Assembly (NCBI GenBank): GCA_036768485.1
Contig: JAVLUZ010000320.1
Location: 310,001-374,000, forward strand
DNA: 64,000 bases
Origin: Mermis nigrescens
Taxonomy: Eukaryota > Nematoda > Enoplea > Mermithida > Mermithidae
Direction of reading: 5' to 3'
Shown: positions 46,536-57,561 of the stretch, one piece after another
How the letters are laid out: each line of letters begins with the position of its first letter
Position numbering within the stretch: position 1 is the first letter of the stretch
Position numbers and translations under genes: made by a program
Notes under the pieces: model-generated
What the model was told of the DNA's origin: nothing
Databases searched by the model: none
What the model saw: the letters and a program-made list of their open reading frames with translations, nothing else

Positions 46536-46599
46536 ATGAGCAACCGAATGTAATGTATTATTAATGGCGTTCTAGTATCTGGGGAGGGGCGTGAGGATA

Positions 46600-47220
46600 G
46601 AATTTGAAACCCCTAGAGTAGCCAATGAACCCTCACAAAATGCTTAAGCTTGGACATGCACATGGGGTTTGGGGACTACTAGACGCACCAGAATAGAAAA
46701 ATAGGAAATTTTCTCTGAAAATGAGCCAAAATGAAGGCCAAAAATGGATGAAAATTATAAGTTTCTATCAAAAGTGCTTCAAACTTACTAGAAACTGTGT
46801 TCTCACATAGCTTAAACGCTAACGCTTATACCAGTGTTTAAGCTTATTTTGGCCCCAAACAGCTTGATCCTTGGGTCCCACCAGATCAGCTGCCCTCCCC
46901 CATCCTAGATTGTTTTTATGCTGTGCGGTTGAGACCAGACGTGCGCGTGAAACGGAATTTAGGGTTTCTCGCTCGACTCCCAGAAAGGAAAATATAAGAA
47001 ATTTTTGGGGAAAATGTAGCAAAATGAAGGCCAAAAATATATATACAAAAATCTAAGATTTTCTTTAAAAATGCTTGAAATTGACCAGAAACCGTAAATA
47101 ACGTAGTTTCAATGCTACGTTTAGCATTCATGACAGTTTTTGAGGTCATTTTTGGTACGAAAGGTCAAATTTTTACCTCTGCCCTCCAGATCGGCTGACC
47201 CCTAATCGGCTATGCTGTGC
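46600..47220. repeat. Two diverged units of a G/C-run dispersed repeat
   Basis: Two related stretches (about 46600-46820 and 46930-47210) share GAAAATGAGCCAAAATGAAGGCCAA-like blocks and AGTGCTTCAAA-type blocks. They resemble 33880-34275 and 58500-58860. It is non-coding. Confidence 0.5.
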
Positions 47221-47586
47221 ATTTGTAGATGCATCTCTTGGCTCAAGAATGTAAAGTTTCTGGCGCTTCGGACATATATTAATTTTTCGATTATGTTTCA
47301 ACATTGCCAACGTCTGAAATTTCTAAAAATGATCGTCGCTCTTTCTCATTCCGCACTAACTAAGACTATGCCTGAAGTCAGGATCAGGATCCTCGAAATG
47401 TACAATCTTGGAAGAAAAGGCAGCCGGGATATGCAGGTGGCAATGTTGGAAACAAACCCATTTTTATATTATATATTGTTCAATTTATTCTTTTTTATTT
47501 TTCGATGTTTATTTATGTTTTCATGGTCTAAAAACCAGCTTTCTCTGAAACCTTCAAAAACTAGTGTTTTTGACAGAACTTTTTAG
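47212..47586 (+). other. Open frame of unknown status
   Basis: A 124-codon frame has an internal stretch with gene-like composition (TKTMPEVRIRILEMYNLGRK) followed by a hydrophobic, phenylalanine-rich segment. I do not recognise a family. The first part overlaps a diverged repeat end. It could be an exon of an unknown gene or chance. Confidence 0.2.
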
Positions 47587-47599
47587 AATTTTTTTGGGC

Positions 47600-48904
47600 T
47601 CAATCTCAGAATTTCCATGCTATACATTTATGGTCGGCGGAATACACCATTTTATTTTAACAAATGAAGCTTGCTTGTTGCTCGAGCTATATATGTCTAA
47701 ATATATACCTTTCTCTGTTTCTAATTTTTCTAATAATATCAATTCCTTTTATTCTTTGTCCGCATTAACTTCTTGTAAAGGTAATAGGCAGCCGCAACGT
47801 CTGTTGAGTAATGCTTCGTCATTTTTGGTATATTGTGATGCATTCCTTTTATTGTTTAACTTTTTCATGTTTCGCGTATTCATTTTTTCGAAATTAACAC
47901 CAGTTACTTCTATTCGCTTCTTGCCTTGCTTTTTTTGTTCCTAAGTTTCATCGTGTTTTGTGATTAAGGTCTTTGCTCATCCTCTCCGCCGCTTATTATT
48001 ATTATATTAAACCGACGTTTCCTGCAACTGATGTATAATAATTTTACGAATTAGCAAAGACAACAGGAGAGTGTCAAAAGGAAATTTTCGCTGTAAAATC
48101 ATGCAGCAGCCGCTTGATTTTACTACGAGACACATGAGCAGCTAACATGAACATGTATAGGGTGGGAGTTGAAAGACCTCGAAAAACCAAAAACCGTCGT
48201 AAACCCAAAAACTTAAATTTTCAAAGAATTTTAATTTTCTTCTAATTTTTAGGGATGAAGCCAAATGATAAAAGCGGGCAAAGGTTTTCTCCCAATCATC
48301 AACATTCTGGCCCTTTTCGACCTTCTATCCGGCTAATTTCGACGTAAGAAGCATACGGAATCAGTTTATTGTTGTTTCGCGTGTAACAGTCAATCAGTTT
48401 TCTCCGACATGTTTGTTATGATCATTACACGAAGATCAATCAAGAAAAAACTTAAAAATCACAAGTTAGGGGATTACACCTCCAGAAACTGACCCCCTTC
48501 TTTCCCCTCGCAGATTACTGTAGATCCCCAAAATTATGTTCTCGAGTAGCATTTTTGGAGATTTCATCAACCAGGCCACCACAGTTTTCATGTGGCTTAT
48601 GTATAAGTATAAGTATAACAGCCTGAAGTTGACTTGAAGAAGTTACTAGATTTTTATTCTTAATTTCCAATCTTATTTTATTTTCCTCATAAAAACCTTC
48701 TACTGAATGAAATAGATTTTAAACTGCTTTCTGCAATTCAATTCATGACTTAATTTTGTTAGGGTAAGTGCGATTGCATTTCAAATAATAGCAGTAAACC
48801 ATGGTCAAGCATTCATAAATTAATTCAACATCATGCCTGCATAACTTTCATAAAATGAAATAGCAACTTACCTATTTTCCCTATAAAACATAACGTGTTG
48901 AGGA
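47600..48904. other. No recognised gene
   Basis: AT-rich. The 47700-48000 stretch resembles 30840-31090 (GCTTCTTGCC..GCTTTT, AAGGTCTTT.CTCATCCT), suggesting a degenerate shared repeat or duplicated receptor flank. Confidence 0.4.
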
Positions 48905-49148
48905 CATAGGTGGGCAGCACTAAAATTCTGGGGATGTGCAAAGGTAAAAAATGGTCTAAAAAATGATAGTATGGCGAAAAAACACCATTTTTCAACGTTT
49001 CTCATCGAGAACTATCCATCGGCATCAAAAAATTGCAAAAAAAACAAAAAAATTTTCAAAGAATAAATTCTGGGGTATCTATCTTGGTTTTTTCGGGAGG
49101 GGGTAAACCTCTCCCTCAACCCCTTCCCTCCCCCCACGACCAGGTGTG
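48905..49148 (+). mobile_element. M13: short hAT-like MITE
   Basis: The ends CATAGGTGGGCAGC and CCAGGTGTG are recognisable. Flanking octamers GTTGAGGA and GTGAGCAC do not match, so the copy is older or rearranged. Confidence 0.82.
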
Positions 49149-49870
49149 GTGAGCACTGGTTGAAAAAAACAAAATTCGTCAATTATAAAAAGTCACATCC
49201 TTTCGAGGAAAAACCTGCACATTGTCTTAAAACCTTTTTAAAAAAAACGTCCGTAACTTTTTGACAAATTTTTCGATGTTCTTCAACTCAAATGATGAAA
49301 AACACAAATGAGCTCAAAAACTACATTTTAATTTGCGATTTCGAACTGCAGGGCGCAGACAACGCAGAATCTTAATTTCAATGTATTAAAATTTTTTGGT
49401 ATTATCTATGTATGTAAATTCTTATTACTATTGAATTTTTCAATTTTTCGATCAACTGCCCAGATATTCATTCGTTCTACGAATTTCAGGAAATATGACT
49501 GTTCGATATAATTGAGCTATTTTAAAACACTGATTCGTATTCCGAATCCAGTGCCCCGTCTGTAAAGTCCATCATCAGATTTGTGACTGAAAAAATAGCA
49601 ACCATCAATTGTGTCTTATAGATTCTATACCTTATGTACATACCAGGAAAATGTGCATAATATACATAATTACCTAAAGCAATGTCCTCCATCCTGACTG
49701 AAATGAATGCAATCTGCTAACGCAACGGGCCAACGTTTGAACGAATTTTCAGTATAATTGGACTTAATTTTAAACTCAAAGCTGAAACATTTTGTTTTAT
49801 TAAGAATTAAGAGTAATAGTGTCAGTATTACATTAAAAATTTAATCTGGTAACAAATAATAAAGATCATT

Positions 49871-50106
49871 CGTAGGTGAGCAGCACTAAAATTCTGAGGA
49901 AGAGTGCAAGACAAAGGTAAAAGAATGGTCTTAAAAATGGTGGTATGGCCAAAAAACACCATTTTTCAACGTTACTCATCGAGCACTATCTATGGGCATC
50001 AAAATATTGCGAAAAACGGAAAAATTCAAAAATTGAATTCTGGGGGATATTTTGGTTTTTTGGTTTCTGGGGATACGTACCCCCAAACCTCCCACGCACA
50101 GATATG
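49871..50106 (+). mobile_element. M14: short hAT-like MITE, diverged ends
   Basis: The M core is clear (GGTCTTAAAAATGGTGGTATGG, CACCATTTTTCAACG). The ends CGTAGGTGAGCAGC and CACAGATATG are mutated, and no duplication is found. Confidence 0.8.
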
Positions 50107-50626
50107 GTCGCAGCCAGCAGCGGGGTCAGTTGCTATTCTAGAGAGGGTCAACCTCCCTTAACCCTTCCCCCCAGAACATATCCCGGCCGGGCCATCAGAA
50201 ATTCGACTGCTGTACATAAGCATGTTTGATCGCACCAGAGATGCGCCGCGGGGTCAACCTGCGAGCTGTTTTGAGCTAATGCCCTCAAAATCGTATACGT
50301 CTTACAATAGCGTAAAAGCTAAATTAATTGTATCTTGACAAATTTTCTGAGCGGTTCTGATTCTCATCCACTTCTAACCCTCAATTTGCTTCCACCCTGT
50401 TTTGCCACAGGAGTCCAGCTAGATTCGCAAACCCGCCCGTGCATGTTTAGCCGCAGCTGCGTAGTTCGTAATCTGAGCTCATTGTCAGTAAATAATGTTT
50501 TAAAGGTCACATCAAACTCTTGTAAAACAGATTCTCGATACTAACGTACCTAAGAACCGTATTATTAGGAAAGAAAAGCTCGAAGCAAAGTTTAGAGTGA
50601 AAACTGAAGCCTGAAGCGAAGTCAAA

Positions 50627-50914
50627 TTAGTAATTTTTTAGCTTCTTGCTTAATAATTTAAACAAAAGGAGGCGCAACGAAGTCAGGAAATAAGTATCCG
50701 TCAAATTGGATAATACGAGACCATTATTACATATAGATAACAGGATGTTTGTCATTGCAAAAATACTAACTAACATTAATATCCTGTCAGAATCGCTATA
50801 AATTAAAGGTCGGTATTCATTTTCCCGCACAGCTACTAAAATATTAGAGCACTGGTCGGTCGCTTCAAATTCTACACACTTCAACGTTCTACGCATTTCG
50901 GGGTTCCGGATCAA
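50627..50914 (-). other. Open frame with one or two hydrophobic segments
   Basis: A 95-codon frame with a hydrophobic run (ILMLVSIFAMTNILLSI) and a second near the C-terminus. It has no recognised motif and does not align with the receptor exons. It may be chance. Confidence 0.15.
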
Positions 50915-51875
50915 ACATTGATAGGATCGCCATTCGTTTTTAGAAAATGATAAATGCTTTACAGCCTAATGATGACAAACGACCTGGTTTATATTAACAA
51001 GTGACAAAATGAAGCAGTAACGAATACACAAGGTGAATGAAGAACTCAAAAGTTTAATTTGTGAAAATGACGAAAGTGTGATGCAAAACGCATTTCACTT
51101 TTTAAGCAAATGTGTTTAGTCAACCTATGCATGCACGAGCATATCCACGCAATGGTTCGCGAGGAGTATTGCAGAAGAAAGTGGCTTCGAAATAATAAAA
51201 TGCATATAGAAAAGCTTAAGTATGTAACTCTACATCATATTTATTGATTGTATGTAAACGGTCATCATGCGATCATGGTCACTGCTTGAATGTAAAGAAG
51301 GCAAATTCAAACTTTTCCAAAAGAAAATTATCTGGATTATTTTGCTCTACTTCACAAACGAAACCGCTTCGCTGGCAAGCGCTGAAACGGTAAAATGATT
51401 TTTGTCCAAGTTACGTACCATACGTGGCTATGTAGTACAGCGCAGCGTAAATGTTCATTTTTGTTATAAGCGTTATTGTTCTTGTGGCTTCGGTCAAATT
51501 ATACAAGGCAGGAGGGCCGACCGCTTTTTCTGCCCTTTATATAAATCTTTTGTTGGGCGACGCCACATTATCCACTATAAGTATTCTGCTGACAGTGCCC
51601 CAAATCTGGCAATGCCACTTCCCCATGACCAAAAAAGTCGAAAGCATCGTGGCTCATTGTCTTAACACCTGAACTTGGTCATGGCCGCCACGGTCGCACT
51701 GATTTCGATCAATCGATTCATGGTCATCCGATCCGATGAGCGGCTACCGATTTGGTTTGCTAAGGAGCGCATGAAGTGGATTTGCCTGAGGAAGCTGACG
51801 CGTAGCTTTTTCTTAAACGAATTTATGAGCAGACACCACGCCCACACTCGTCGGATTTGCAATATGGAAGTTCTG

Positions 51876-52829
51876 GGGCCGGTTTCTGAATGAAGGGGCT
51901 ACAAATTATGGGGCTAACTTTAGCCCAGGAGCCAGCTAGCCCCGGGCTTAGTCATCTCTGGGGCTAACTTAGCGCCCATTCCTGAATGAAACTTAGCCAT
52001 AGGGCTAGCAAGCCATAGGACTGACAAAGTTAGCCACAGGGCTAACTTTTATTCCAGTGAAAAACATGTCATGTACGTAACTGTAAGAAACGAGGTTTAT
52101 AAAATACTTAGGTTTTGCTATTTCTCACTGAGCTGCTAGGACACATCACCGTTTTTGCTTTCTCTAACTTTAATTGATATTGAAATTGCGGGTTACGGAG
52201 CGTCAGCAGCTTGTATTAGAACTTAGCTGTCTATTATACTTTTAAAAAAATATGCCACATCTCTTTTGTAATAATTTTCGATATTGTTTCCTTCCTTATA
52301 TATCTTTCAGGACATTTGACAACAGCAAAAAGAAACTTCCAGTCCATTGAGAATTTAGTGTGACAGGAGACCGTCAGTTAACTTAATTGTGCACAAAGAG
52401 ACCGATATCTATAAGAAAGATTATCGATTGTCACAACTTTCACTGAACGTAAATTTTTACTTAATTCAAAATTCTGATCAGAAAAACCATCGTAAACTTC
52501 GAAATTGTGGAAAAGCTTGTAACAAGACTTTAAATATTACAGAAATATGTACCACACGATAAGATAGCTCTGGTCAATAACAGGGCCTGATTTTAGAGGG
52601 CTAACTTTCAATATTCAACCCCCAAAAAAGTTAGCCCCCTCATTGAGAAACACGGGCTAAATATCAAGAGACATTCAGCCTTGGGGCTAACTGAACAAGG
52701 GCTAACTTTTGTCACTTAGCCCCGAGCTAGCCAGCCCCTTGATTCAGAAACCGGGGGTAAAATACATAGCCCCATTTCTTGTGATTTAGCCCCAGGGCTA
52801 TCTTAGCCTCTTCATTCAGAAACTAACCC
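51876..52829. mobile_element. H4: Harbinger-type MITE with CTG duplication
   Basis: The ends are GGGCCGGTTTCTGAATGAAG and, inverted, GGGTTAGTTTCTGAATGAAG. CTG is duplicated at 51873-51875 and 52830-52832. Subterminal zones repeat GGGGCTAACTTTAGCCC-type palindromes. It has no gene and sits in intron 1 of the receptor pseudogene. Confidence 0.88.
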
Positions 52830-53782
52830 CTGGGGTAATGAAACCAAAATTTTTCTATAAAAAGTGCTTTTTCCGGGCTCTAAAATAATGGATTTAAAAA
52901 AATATATATGACATGAGTAAAACACACCAGTCACTGACATCGTAAATCTTTGTAAAAATGAGAAAATGTTTGAAAATGGAATGCTAGGTTCCTAACCGAT
53001 CTAGCTAATGTTTGGCTAGGTTCTTTGCGTGGCTCCAGTCTCCAATATCCTTGAATCATCACGATTGCTACTGATTTCCATAAACTTATCTAGCATGAAG
53101 TATTATTTTCCCAATTACAAATTGATTTACCTGCATCGGTTTCATTAAATAATACTCGAAAAAGTCAAACAAATCATGCCTAGAAGTGTAGTGCTCTCCC
53201 TTCAAATTCCAGGCTTGGCACGATTGCATTGAATAGTCATTCTTTGCTAGCTACATTATTTTAAAATTTGTTTTTACAGAAATTTTTAAGATCTTTCTGC
53301 GATTTTCTGTTGAAATTTTTTTTAGGTATCTAGTGTGATCTTTGTTTTCGTGTAATCGACTTATCTTATGCTTTTATTCTTCTATTCCCTGCCTAAACGT
53401 CCGATATTTAATTAGACAAACTTCGTATCTTCATATTGAAATAGAAACTACGTGAATTATTGTATTACGAGTTTGCATAAAGTAAGTATTGCGTCATAAA
53501 AATTACTGAACATGAATGTGGAATCGAGCAGGCTGAAATTTTGAGGGTCCGTAATTTTTAATTTTTCAAGGTTGAAAAAATAGCTAAAAAACGGATTGTA
53601 GTGCAGAAATATTATTATTTGGCATGTTTCGTCAAGTTTTGTCTATGGGCATCAAAAAGATCGCGAAAAGGTAATTTGTCTGCAAAATATTGACGAGGTA
53701 TGTACATGGTGCAGAATAAAATTGCTTCATTTCTTTTAAACAATTCAAATAGGATTCAAATCAAATTACGAATGCAAGACTA

Positions 53783-53950
53783 GGGCCCGGTTTCAACATT
53801 TTTAGGCTTAGCCAGGCTTAAATTTGACTTCAATGTTTAAACATTACGTGGTCATGCTTAAGCCTGGCTTAAGCCAGGCTTAAAATTCGCCACATATGTT
53901 TAAACATTGAAGTCAGTTGGAAGCCTGGCTTAAGCCTAAACATCGGGCCC
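53783..53950. mobile_element. Small MITE, 168 bp, GGGCCCG ends
   Basis: The ends are GGGCCCGGTTTCAACATTTT and, inverted, GGGCCCGATGTTTAGGC. Internal repeats are TTAAGCC(A/T)GGCTTAA. It resembles a minimal Harbinger-type MITE by its GGGCC ends, but the flanking triplets CTA and ACA do not match. Confidence 0.65.
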
Positions 53951-53973
53951 ACATTATCAAAATTCTGTTATTA

Positions 53974-54492
53974 TGTAGCAGTGAACCTACGGATCAGTGG
54001 AAATTGGAAATTTTAGTGTTCAACCCGTGGAGTTGATATTGTAGTCAGTCAAATTCTCATTGAACTTGTTGCGCAGAAATGAGCAAGAGCCCGAGTAGTC
54101 GGTTAGTACTACACACGCGTGTTAGAGCGGAAGATCCGGAAACCGGTGCGGGTAAAATTTTGCTCACTAAGTTACATGGTTGGCCGGTTGCCACGTTAAA
54201 ATTTGAGCTCTCTGAGCTTGACGAACTCAGGTTGTCTGCGCGGTTCTCCTCTTAAGGCGGGGAATGTAGCAGTGAAGCTACAGATCAGTGAAAATTGCAT
54301 ATTTCGGTGTTCAAGCCGTGGAGTTGATGTTGTAGTCAGTCATATTCTTATTGAATATGTTGCGCAGAAGTAAGCAAGAGCCCGAGTAGTAAGTCGGTTA
54401 GTACTACACACGCATGTTAGAACGGAAGATCAGGGAAACCGGTGCGGGTAAAATTTTGCTCACTGAAATGTTTTTGGCACGTTGCCACGTTA
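53974..54492. repeat. Pair of direct repeats resembling an LTR pair
   Basis: Two copies of about 225 bp (53974-54198 and 54265-54492) both start TGTAGCAGTGAA and end GTTGCCACGTTA. The short interval between them ends in AAGGCGGGGAA, which looks like a polypurine tract placed just before a 3' LTR. Only 66 bp lie between, so the inside of the element would be deleted. No protein remains. It lies just before exon 2 of the receptor pseudogene. Confidence 0.65.
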
Positions 54493-54996
54493 CACAAAAG
54501 AGCCTTAATTCACGTTTACCAGGCGCCTGGCTGGCTGCGACTCTTGTGTCGACGCTTACGTTATTACTTGGCTGCCAGGATAGATTTATCGTAGCCGAAG
54601 TCGTGATTGGGATCGTGTGCAAAGAGATCAACCACGCGTTGACCCCTTCATCAATTTTTTGCTATATTTGCGTCTATGGCATCACGGTTCTTTACATATC
54701 GAGCTTCTTGCACATGCGCAAACAGACCAAACAGGTGGCTGACGCCCGAATTGTGCAAAGTTTAGAAAAGTACAAAATCCGCCTATTCTACCAAGTGGCT
54801 TGTACCTGGTTTCTCTGCTTATGTCCCTAACATGTAAACATCATTTTTTTATCTAAGCACTAGTTTATTTATTATTCTGTTTTTTTATTTTGCCATATTT
54901 CAATTTATCATATTTTTATTTTTACTATCCAGTATATTAGCACAGTCGTAGATAAACCTAACTCGTTTAAATTGCGGGTAGAAAGATGCCGGGAAG

Positions 54997-55242
54997 CATA
55001 GGTGGGCAGCAACATAATTCTGGGGGGGGGGGTGGAAAAATTTTTAAAGGCCAAAAAATGGTCTTAAAAGTGATCTTATGGCAAAAACACCATTTTTCGA
55101 CATTTCTTATCGAGCACTATCTAATGGCACCAAAAAATTGTTAAAAAAGCAAAAAAATTTTGACAAATTGAATTCTGGGGGGGGGTATATTCCAACTTTT
55201 GGGGGTGCATACCCCCAAGCCTCCACCCCACGCCCTTGTGTG
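54997..55242 (+). mobile_element. M15: short hAT-like MITE, right TSD hit by hAT N
   Basis: It runs from CATAGGTGGGCAGC to CCTTGTGTG. The left flank is CCGGGAAG. The right flank CCGGG is followed by hAT N, after which CCGGGAAA resumes at 56688, so the original duplication matches at 7 of 8. Confidence 0.85.
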
Positions 55243-55247
55243 CCGGG

Positions 55248-56684
55248 TAACGTTGGCAAAAGTCCGGACTAAGGACTGCTGGATCGTGGTCCAGGACTAG
55301 TCCTTATGATCCTCGGACTGTAAGGACTAGTCCTTTTCAAAACCGTGGTGCACTACCGGATCATAGTCTCTTTTTTTAGGATCATGGTCCGGACTACGGA
55401 CTATGATCCTCAAGTTGATCTTTAATTCACAAATTATTATTTAGTATAATTACTGTAGATTTATTCTCCAAAGTTATTCACGCGCTTTTTGTTGTGTCCA
55501 AAGTGGCGGAACCGGGGTTGAAGGTCTTGACCCTGATTGGCCCTACTTGGGAAACGCCGGTTCCGCCACTTTGGACTGCCCCCAGGGCGGAGAAACCCCC
55601 GAAGGAACCGGGGTCAGATTTACATGTGAATAATGGTGTACTCCGTTTGCGTACCCTGAAACCCCCTACTATGAGTGAAATTTTGACGGAAACGGGGTAG
55701 GGATGTTGACCCTAATGGGCCCTACTTAGGGAATCCCGGTTCCGCCACTTTGGATTGTTTCTGTTTCGTGTTCCGGCTTTTACCCATCGTTTCCATTTCT
55801 GTTTCCGTTTCCGGCTTTTATGATTTCCGTTCCAGGATTTTACTTTTCCCCAAGATGCGAAGGAAAATACCGGCGTTGTCCAACCAAAATCAACAAATAC
55901 TATTGCAAACGCTTTTAATTGAGCTTCGAGCGGTACGTTCATGTCAGTTTAAGCTTATTGCGACATTCCACATAATTTAAAACTCTCACAAAAAAAAATA
56001 GAAAATTTTTCAATTTCCTAGGAACTTGTCCTAGATGCAGTAAAACTGGCTATTTCTGGCCTTAACAAAACTTTTTTTGTTTTTTGCTAACTTTGAGCCA
56101 CCCTTGAATATCTTGCTATTGAGTTGTCGATTTTTCAAAATGTTTCAAAGGTCAAAAAATGGTCTTAAAAATGTTGTCAAGGCAAAAAAACATCCTTTTT
56201 CGGCGTTTCTCATCAAGCTCTATCCATTGGCATTAAAAAATCGCGAAAGAAAACAAAAAAATTTCCAAAAATTTAATTCTGGGGGATAGTGAGATTTTCA
56301 AATACTGGAAGAAAAGAAAAAGTACATTTCCTTTGCTATATAAAGTGGCAACGCGCATTTGGCAATCCCAGCCCTCAGCTCCATGTGGACGCGTTTTCAG
56401 CCGAGCGAGTTTGATTTTGGAGAAAAACCGTCACAATTTAATGATAATCAAATGGAAAAAGGTATTTTTTTAAAATTTGATTCCGATTTATTTTTCAGTT
56501 ATACTGGATAAAATTTGATAAGAAATAAAATCAACATAGTAACATAGCATTGAAGGACTGTGGTCCGGACCAGTCTTTTTTTAAAGGATCACAATCCGGA
56601 CCATAGTCCGGGAGTCTTTAAAATTGGGTTTGTAGTCCGGACTATAGTCCGGAAGTCTTTTTTCCCGGAATTTTGCCAACGCTA
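55248..56684. mobile_element. hAT element N with exact 8-bp TSD
   Basis: The ends are TAACGTTGGCAAAA and, inverted, TAGCGTTGGCAAAA. GTGCCGGG is duplicated exactly at 55240-55247 and 56685-56692. Subterminal zones repeat AGTCCGGACTA / TAGTCCGGACT many times on both sides. Inside are three CCGGTTCCGCCACTTTGG-type repeats (55497, 55558, 55738; one inverted), a partial M copy at 56140-56290 and a transposase relic. Confidence 0.93.
56345..56460 (+). pseudogene. hAT transposase C-terminal relic in element N
   Basis: The frame reading ATRIWQSQPSAPCGRVFSRA, then LILEKNRHNL, matches the hAT dimerisation signature (P.SSAPSERVFS..S.....R..L). The glutamate of the SERVFS motif is lost. The rest of the transposase is absent, so N is a non-autonomous remnant of a once-coding hAT. 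Confidence 0.7.
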
Positions 56685-57561
56685 GTGCCGGGAAATTTCG
56701 AGCAGATTCACATCGTAATTTTTTCAATTTTTAAACACGAATTTGTGTCCGATTCGCCACAGTGTCGTTTGGTTCTATCCATTACAGTGCTATCATTTTT
56801 TTAAATTTCTTAGACTAGTTAACACACTCGTACATGCACAGCATGGGAATTTTGGAAGGAAGAATGTGAAACCAAAAGCTTTTCTGGAATGCCTGTTTTG
56901 TGCTCAGAAACGATTGGTTTGCGTCGAAAACACCATTTTTGACGTTCCTGGCGGAGTTTTTTCTGTCTAAAACATAAAAACATAAATAAAATTTTGTAAA
57001 AATATGATAAAATCGAGTAGCGAAATTGAATTAAATATAGTCAAAAATGAGTGCTAAATTTTTTGTCGTATAAGTCGATATAGAAATATATTATATAAGC
57101 GAAATCGCTTGCATAAAATTATTTGGAAAAGCATTCCTCGTTGAAAACTGTTGTTGCAGCTTGCACGAAAGTATCTTTCAATATCATTTTGGGTTTGCTG
57201 ATTTTCATCCGCATAAAAATATTGATAAAGTTTTAGCATACTTGCTTTCATTTGAGTTCTTATAACGTAAAATTTGGAAAGTATTTCGAAAATATTTTTC
57301 GAGACAGCCTATTGATTATTCCCTTTATTTCGAAATTCGTTCATTATTGTTAATAAGCTACAGTTCTTACAATTTTCCTTAACGCCTCAAGCTATTTTTC
57401 TTGCAGCTTTTCGCATATTAGCTTACGTTCCATTGATTATTCCGTCTGTTTTAGTGAATTCGATTTTTGACGTCGGCTACTTTCTAAGCATACCTATTAT
57501 TGGGCTGATTTTTTCGGAGAATACCCGATCAACGGTGAAGCAGTTGTTATTCAGCAAATAA

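Larger units (their letters stand above)
51403..57561 (+). pseudogene. 7TM receptor pseudogene (paralog of 32302-46535)
   Basis: Exon 1 relic 51403-51788 has two in-frame stops before TM1 (YVAM*YSAA*). It then reads IVLVASVKLYK and TAFSALYINLLLGD, and has a deletion/frameshift near 51672 before ATVALISINRF and RMKWICL. The splice donor at its end is mutated (CTGAGGAAG where copy 1 has CTGGGTATGC). Exon 2 at 54523-54833 (GAWLAATLVSTLTLLLG, SIFCYICVYGITVLY) has lost one base near 54812 in TM6. Exon 3 at 57407-57561 (FRILAY..LVNSIF..IPIIGLIFSENTRS) is intact. Introns contain H4, an LTR-like pair, M15 and hAT N. Multiple lesions make it non-functional, although exons 2-3 are well preserved, so inactivation may be fairly recent. 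Confidence 0.88.

Noticed and set aside
49871..50229. Overlapping frames of 85 and 94 codons
   Set aside because: They cover M14 and its flank and read the same MITE core found in non-coding copies.
54404..54631. Minus-strand frame opposite receptor exon 2
   Set aside because: It is a shadow of the receptor exon on the other strand.
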